Below, piece by piece: positions 48,955-53,050 of a stretch of DNA of 53,050 nucleotides. Origin of the DNA: Salinimicrobium sp. TH3 (GTDB lineage Bacteria; Bacteroidota; Bacteroidia; Flavobacteriales; Flavobacteriaceae); NCBI RefSeq assembly GCF_026676115.1, contig NZ_JAPONB010000015.1, positions 1 to 53,050 on the forward strand, given 5' to 3'. The position numbers and the translations under genes are program-made. Position 1 is the stretch's first letter. Every line of letters starts with the position of its first letter. The notes beneath the pieces are model-generated. The model made no database searches. It was given only the letters and a program-made list of their open reading frames with translations, and was not told the DNA's origin.

Positions 48955-49074
48955 TAATATTCAGCAGATCCAGGTTGCGGGAGTTTAAAATATTCGGTTT
49001 CAAAAATGGCATTTTCTGCACCTATCCCTGGTTTAGTTTTCTACATTTCTTTTTCCTAAATAAAAGTTAATTAT

Positions 49075-49082
49075 TACATTTG
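49075..49082 (+). promoter_or_regulatory. Possible -7 element of the small secreted protein gene
   Basis: TACATTTG fits the Bacteroidota -7 consensus exactly, about 48 bases before the ATG at 49130. No TTG is found 19 bases upstream, so the call is weak. Confidence 0.35.
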
Positions 49083-49129
49083 GCCCGCTTCCCTAAGGCA
49101 ACTACATCAAAACCTAAACATCCAGAGTA

Positions 49130-49315
49130 ATGGAAAAAGTTATTGTTGCTGTCGTTACCGCAATTTTATGCTCTATTTTTAGTGCAAAAGCCCAGAAGAG
49201 CGATCTTGGATGCGGAGCCAGGGAGGGAGCTGACTCGGCTACCCCTTGGGATCGAGTTGAAATGGATGATCGTCCCTTAATAAACTACTGGTACAAACCA
49301 ACCCAATTGGGATAG
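49130..49315 (+). CDS. Tiny secreted protein, unknown function
   Basis: I do not recognise this 61-residue product. It has a good cleavable signal peptide (1-22, VAVVTAILCSIFSAKAQ), leaving a mature peptide of about 40 residues with one Cys (LGCGAREGADSATPWDRVEM) and a Trp/Tyr-rich end (INYWYKPTQLG). The signal peptide, a possible -7 element upstream and the compact reading frame argue that it is a real gene. It converges on the 58-residue minus-strand gene nine bases further on. Confidence 0.5.
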   Translation: MEKVIVAVVTAILCSIFSAKAQKSDLGCGAREGADSATPWDRVEMDDRPLINYWYKPTQLG

Positions 49316-49324
49316 TTTCCTGTT

Positions 49325-49501
49325 TTACAGATCCCTTTTCTTTAGTTCGGCTTTGGAAATGCCTTTTTCGAGGGCTTCTTCGCGGCTAAGATCGTGATCG
49401 GCATAGTATTCCGAAGCGTACTGCAGCGCCATTGATCTTATATCATCATCAAGGCTGTTAAGCCGCTTTTGAAACTTTTCAAAATCTTTGTAATCTTCCA
49501 T
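49325..49501 (-). CDS. 58-residue charged small protein
   Basis: On the minus strand an ATG at 49501 opens a 58-residue frame ending in TAA at 49325. The protein starts MEDYKDFEKFQKRLNSL and ends KGISKAELKKRDL. It is highly charged and helical, with no signal peptide or membrane segment. Composition and clean helix periodicity suggest a real small cytoplasmic protein. I do not know its function. It converges with the secreted protein gene at 49130. Confidence 0.6.
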   Translation of the reverse strand: MEDYKDFEKFQKRLNSLDDDIRSMALQYASEYYADHDLSREEALEKGISKAELKKRDL

Positions 49502-49897
49502 AATGTATTTTTCAATTGTAAGAAAAAATAGCCTCTTTAAGCAAACTTATTTCGAGGCGGGGGAATATTCTATTTAAGAACAGGAGAGACTAAAATTTAA
49601 GCAATTCCCGGGAGGTGACCAAAGATTAAAGCGTAGTTAACAGCTTCTAAAAGTAATCTATTGCAACAAGGGGCAAAAACCGATTCAGATCTTGAAATAC
49701 AACCGGCTAATACAGCTGGCTTGTAGTTAATGTACTGATATTTTTTGAGTCATTAATTAGATGAGACAGTTCAAATTATAAACAGCCAATAAGGTTAAAA
49801 GATCTTTCCTTGAAAATTATCTGGTCGAAAACCACCCATGGAATAGCAAGATTGGTGTGGAATCTAAATTTATTAGCAACCTTATAAATCTTTTACT
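49502..49897. other. 396-base intergenic stretch
   Basis: No coding frame, tRNA or strong hairpin is visible. It is AT-rich with scattered stops in all frames. A short GCCTC/GAGGC pair near 49530-49557 is too weak to call. Confidence 0.5.
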
Positions 49898-50518
49898 CTA
49901 TTTCTCTGAAGTCTCTCTTTCGAGCTCCCCCAGCAGTTCATCGACAGTTAGATTTAAATTCTCCTCTGTTGAATACAATCTGTAATTAATCTTTTTACCC
50001 GAGAGCTTTATTTGTCCATGCGAGTTAGAGATCTCCCGCCAGGTTTCGGGCACTCTTATTCTTAAGGCCTCATTGTTGTACAGGCTACTGTCCAAATGAA
50101 TTATATGATGAGATACAGATAACTCCTTTCCGAAAAGACCTGTTCTTTTAAAGTCAGTCAACGAATTCTCCTTTGAGTCAAAGAGTACTACGAAGTAACT
50201 TTTTTCGGTAGTCACATTTAAATCGGTCATGCTTACCGAATAGTAAAAGGAGATAGGTAGAATTAGCAATAGGATAAGTTCACCAACAAACAGTATTCTA
50301 TAGTTAATTTTTCTTACGATAAACCTTTCGATCCCATAAAGAACAAAAACAAACAGAGAAATTGGAATTGCAATTGCGGCAAGGAATGCAGAAGCTTGGG
50401 TTGTTGAAAATATTTCAATAACGGCCCAGAGGAATATGAAAAAAAATATACCGGCAAGAACAACTACCGGGGTTACCGGGAAGAGCATTTTCTTTAAAAG
50501 GTTCTTTATTCCGTCCAA
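49898..50518 (-). CDS. Three-helix membrane protein, unknown function
   Basis: I do not recognise this 206-residue protein. It has three membrane helices at about residues 12-37, 42-62 and 71-93. A soluble beta-rich domain of about 110 residues follows (KSYFVVLFDSKENSLTDFKR, SVSHHIIHLDSSLYNNEALRIRVPETW), ending in a Glu-rich tail. The soluble part probably faces the periplasm, or the cytoplasm if the N-terminus is outside. It is a single gene with more than 300 bases of non-coding DNA on each side. No enzyme signature is seen. Confidence 0.65.
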   Translation of the reverse strand: MDGIKNLLKKMLFPVTPVVVLAGIFFFIFLWAVIEIFSTTQASAFLAAIAIPISLFVFVLYGIERFIVRKINYRILFVGELILLLILPISFYYSVSMTDLNVTTEKSYFVVLFDSKENSLTDFKRTGLFGKELSVSHHIIHLDSSLYNNEALRIRVPETWREISNSHGQIKLSGKKINYRLYSTEENLNLTVDELLGELERETSEK

Positions 50519-50835
50519 AGCCTTATCTTAAAGGTGGGAGTTGCCCGGGAGTAATGCTTAAAAAAACCCTTCTTAAAGATAATTCTTTCCTCCCATTTAT
50601 CCTGTGTTCAAATTTGGAAATATACTCTGCTTATCTTGTTTTTTTATTGGTTAAAACCTCTTTTAATACGACCATAAGCAGAGATTTGTAAATACATCTT
50701 GACCTCATTCATTCGAGATGAACATCAAAGGCAGTTTTTTTTGAAAAACCTTCCTGGTTATCTGAAGAAATCAGGAAAGCAGGAATAAGTTGCTATGGTA
50801 CACCATTCTATCCTTAAACTAATTATTGATCCCTA
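50519..50835. other. 317-base intergenic stretch with an inverted repeat
   Basis: No gene is visible. It contains the inverted repeat CTCTGCTTAT (50625-50634) and ATAAGCAGAG (50674-50683), 39 bases apart. The stretch separates the three-helix membrane protein from the end of ggt. Confidence 0.45.
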
Positions 50836-52542
50836 CTAATATCCTGCCGCAGCGTCATCTCCCCGGGGATCGGCGCCTCCTTCCAGTTTTCCACTGGGAA
50901 GGACCAGAATAGCGTTAACTTTTCCTAATATGGTGAATTCTCCCACAGAGACCTCATATCCTTTAAATTGGAGAGAATCCAGGGTAGCTTCAGCAAAAGA
51001 ATCGGGTTCAAAAAGTACTTCGTCTGGTAACCATTGATGGTGAAACCTGGGTGCGCTCACAGCCTGTTGCATTCCCATTCTGTATTCAGCAACATTTAAA
51101 ATAGTCTGCATTACTGAGGTGATTATAGTGGATCCGCCCGGGGAACCCAGAACCATCCAAAGTTCACCTTCCTTTTCTACAATCGAAGGAGTCATTGAAC
51201 TCAACATTCTTTTCCCGGGCTCAATGGCATTGGCTTCACCTCCTATGAGTCCAAACATGTTGGGTACTCCGGGTTTGGCACTAAAGTCATCCATTTCGTT
51301 GTTCAGGAAAAAACCTAATTCCTCCATGTAAAGTTTTGAACCGTAAGCTCCATTAAGTGTGGTAGTCACCGAGACCGCATTTCCTTCGGAATCCACAATA
51401 GAGTAGTGAGTGGTTTCCATACTTTCATAACCGGGAATGTTGCCGTGACTAATGGCAGAGGAGGGAGTGGCACTGTCAAAGCTGAAGCTGTGCATACGAT
51501 CCTCCAGATATTCATCGGTGAGTAGTTTTTTCGTTGGAATATCCACAAAATCGGGGTCACCCAGATAGTGGCCGCGATCGGCATAAGCTCTTCTTTCGGC
51601 CTCGGTGATCACCTGGATCGACTTTACCGAATTATGGCCATATTCTTCCAGGGGATAGGGTTCGATCATTTTCATTATTTGGGCCATCACAATTCCACCG
51701 CTCGATGGGGGAGACATTGAGATGATCCTCAAGTCGTCGTAAGTGAAAGAAATAGGATCCCGCCATTGCGCCTCGTAAGCAGAAAGGTCTTCCAATGAAA
51801 TAATCCCCCCATTATCCTGAATGAAACTTACCATTTTTTCTGCAGTCTCTCCGGAATAAAATTCGTTCCTCCCCCTGGTTGCAAGCTTTACGAGAGTCGC
51901 TGCTAAAGCATGGTTTTTAAGAGTGTCCCCGGGTTCATGAGCTTTTGCAAATAAGACGTCCTCTCCGTTGGCTTTAATAATTGCACTTCTGTGTTTTTTA
52001 AGTGAGGCTGCCTGATTTGCGGTGACTACAAATCCTCGTTGTGCCAGAGCAATGACAGGAGCCAGGATCTTCTCCATGGACATACTGCCAAATTTTTCAT
52101 GGACAGCAAAAATACCGGCTACAGTTCCCGGAACACCCACTGCCAGGCCTCCAAACCTGCTTTTTACAGGATCTGCATTTCCCAAACTATCGAGGTACAT
52201 GTCAGGATGTGTCCCAAGCGGTGCCTTTTCCCGGTAATCAAGAGCGCCGGTTTCACCTGTGTTAAGCCTGTACACCATGAATCCCCCTCCACCAAGATTG
52301 CCGGCATATGGATAAACTACAGCCAGGGCCATCTCTGTAGCTACCATGGCATCAAATGCATTGCCTCCTTGTCTTAGGATCTCTAGCCCAATTTTTGAAG
52401 CTTCTTTTCTTGCCGATACCACCATGGCATGTTCTGCTACCAGCCCGCGTTCAGAAAGAGAGGGGTAGATTTTCGGTTCAGTAGGAATTTTGCAGGATTG
52501 CTGAAGAAGAATTAGAAGGAAAAAGACAATATATTTCTTCAT
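50836..52542 (-). CDS. ggt: Gamma-glutamyltransferase, lipoprotein form
   Basis: This 568-residue enzyme cleaves gamma-glutamyl bonds of glutathione and related peptides. It is made as a precursor that self-cleaves: the new N-terminal nucleophile is T377 in TTHYSIVDSEGNAVS, giving a large subunit of about 376 residues and a small one of about 190. The large-subunit motif GGNAFDAMVATEMALAVVYP and the small-subunit LGSPGGSTIITSV are typical. The N-terminus ends in a lipobox (LLQQSC, C17), so it is anchored in the periplasm or on the outer membrane rather than soluble as in Escherichia. It is a single gene. Confidence 0.94.
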   Translation of the reverse strand: MKKYIVFFLLILLQQSCKIPTEPKIYPSLSERGLVAEHAMVVSARKEASKIGLEILRQGGNAFDAMVATEMALAVVYPYAGNLGGGGFMVYRLNTGETGALDYREKAPLGTHPDMYLDSLGNADPVKSRFGGLAVGVPGTVAGIFAVHEKFGSMSMEKILAPVIALAQRGFVVTANQAASLKKHRSAIIKANGEDVLFAKAHEPGDTLKNHALAATLVKLATRGRNEFYSGETAEKMVSFIQDNGGIISLEDLSAYEAQWRDPISFTYDDLRIISMSPPSSGGIVMAQIMKMIEPYPLEEYGHNSVKSIQVITEAERRAYADRGHYLGDPDFVDIPTKKLLTDEYLEDRMHSFSFDSATPSSAISHGNIPGYESMETTHYSIVDSEGNAVSVTTTLNGAYGSKLYMEELGFFLNNEMDDFSAKPGVPNMFGLIGGEANAIEPGKRMLSSMTPSIVEKEGELWMVLGSPGGSTIITSVMQTILNVAEYRMGMQQAVSAPRFHHQWLPDEVLFEPDSFAEATLDSLQFKGYEVSVGEFTILGKVNAILVLPSGKLEGGADPRGDDAAAGY

Positions 52543-52747
52543 TTTTGGTCGGCTGTTTTTAGTGCAGAGGCTAAACTAAGGCAAAAAACCGATAGCTATT
52601 CAAAAAAAGATCTTAAACCCATATTGATATTAGTAAAATTATGGTTTTAGCGTTTTAAAAAATTCCTTTAGACCTCTGATTTCCTGTTATTTTACGACAG
52701 ACTTAAATTAGAAAAAAGAGAAAGGCCGGAAAAAGCTATATTTCCCT

Positions 52748-52777
52748 TTGAAAATTACAAATAAGCTGCTTAATTTG
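52748..52777 (+). promoter_or_regulatory. Promoter of tRNA-Pro
   Basis: TTG (52748-52750), exactly 19 bases, then TTAATTTG (52770-52777) matches TTG-N19-TAnnTTTG with one change. The start point would be within a few bases of the mature tRNA 5' end at 52789. Confidence 0.6.
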
Positions 52778-52788
52778 CACTCTCATTT

Positions 52789-52862
52789 CGGGATGTGGCG
52801 CAGTCCGGTAGCGTATACGTCTGGGGGGCGTAGGGTCGCAGGTTCAAATCCTGTCATCCCGA
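52789..52862 (+). tRNA. tRNA-Pro(GGG)
   Basis: The cloverleaf folds fully: acceptor CGGGATG with CATCCCG, D-arm GCGC/GCGT, anticodon stem TACGT/GCGTA with loop CTGGGGG (anticodon GGG after the invariant T), and a T-arm around GGTTCAAATCC. The C1-G72 pair and discriminator A fit tRNA-Pro. The 3' CCA is not encoded (CAA follows). Confidence 0.93.
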
Positions 52863-52869
52863 CAAGCAC

Positions 52870-52900
52870 AAAAGCGATGCGAGAGCATCGCTTTTCTTGT
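52870..52900 (+). terminator. Terminator after tRNA-Pro
   Basis: AAAAGCGATGC, loop GAGA, GCATCGCTTTT, then CTTGTTTT is a perfect 11-bp stem just past the tRNA. No gene is supported between here and the end of the window. Confidence 0.85.
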
Positions 52901-53050
52901 TTTAGGAGGTGCGCAAAATTTATTTTGCAGTACCGACGAAAACAAGAAAAGCTGACGGTGAAGCCGGCAGAGCTTTTGTATTTCCAGCGATGGATGTAAT
53001 GAGGATTCTTTAAATCCTGGACCCCTCGGGTAATATTCAAATTACAAGCA

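Noticed and set aside
52748-52999. Plus-strand 83-codon frame across the tRNA
   Set aside because: It spans the tRNA promoter, tRNA and terminator, so it cannot be a real gene.
52783-53040. Minus-strand 85-codon frame containing GMTGFEPATLRP
   Set aside because: It reads through the antisense of tRNA-Pro and its terminator; this peptide is a well-known false gene caused by tRNA sequences.

Overview
The window is a stretch of a Bacteroidota chromosome, most likely from a marine or soil Flavobacteriaceae member (inference). The grounds are SusC/SusD pairs, a type IX secretion (T9SS) C-terminal signal, lipoproteins with a short Cys-Asp/Asn-rich N-terminus, a SurE/lipid-kinase neighbourhood, weak Shine-Dalgarno sites, and promoters that fit the Bacteroidota pattern TTG-N19-TAnnTTTG. 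No insertion sequence, phage gene, CRISPR array or rRNA was seen. One tRNA-Pro(GGG) lies at the right end.

Region 1 (1-2,722): surE on the minus strand, diverging from a YegS-type lipid kinase and a lipoprotein cytochrome c.

Region 2 (2,754-20,671): an energy block. On the minus strand, korA-korB (2-oxoacid:ferredoxin oxidoreductase) is followed by nuoA-B-C-D-H-I-J-K-L-M-N and a 105-residue unknown protein, and closes with a terminator. The NADH-oxidising module (nuoE, nuoF, nuoG) is absent: nuoD runs straight into nuoH. On the plus strand, diverging from korA, are a 2[4Fe-4S] ferredoxin, a full-length pyruvate:ferredoxin oxidoreductase (nifJ) and a small Cys-rich unknown protein. The simplest reading is that the two 2-oxoacid oxidoreductases reduce ferredoxin and the 11-subunit complex oxidises it to pump ions. 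The 225-base divergent control region carries two copies of one 20-base inverted repeat, AATATGA-N6-TCATRTT, centred 63 bases apart. Each copy overlaps one of the two predicted promoters.

Region 3 (20,803-46,311): an outer-membrane porin, then a large polysaccharide utilization locus (PUL). It has a membrane-bound SusR-like regulator, SusC, SusD, a SusE/F-like lipoprotein, a GH66 dextranase-family lipoprotein, a PKD-plus-SusE/F lipoprotein, a 2,466-residue T9SS-secreted protein, a two-domain lipoprotein, a GH31 and a SusB-like GH97. GH66 with GH31 and GH97 points to dextran or other alpha-1,6-glucan. The giant protein is the most unusual object here. It has three copies of a three-module SusE/F-like block, separated and followed by very long Asp-rich, calcium-binding type repeats (thrombospondin type 3 style), and ends in a T9SS sorting domain. 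The same small module recurs 14 times across three genes of the locus.

Region 4 (46,441-53,050): mixed single genes. These are a cupin protein, an arsenite methyltransferase with a nearby ArsR-like palindrome, a secreted alpha/beta hydrolase-like lipoprotein, two very small genes (58 and 61 residues), a three-helix membrane protein, a lipoprotein gamma-glutamyltransferase, and tRNA-Pro with its own promoter and terminator.
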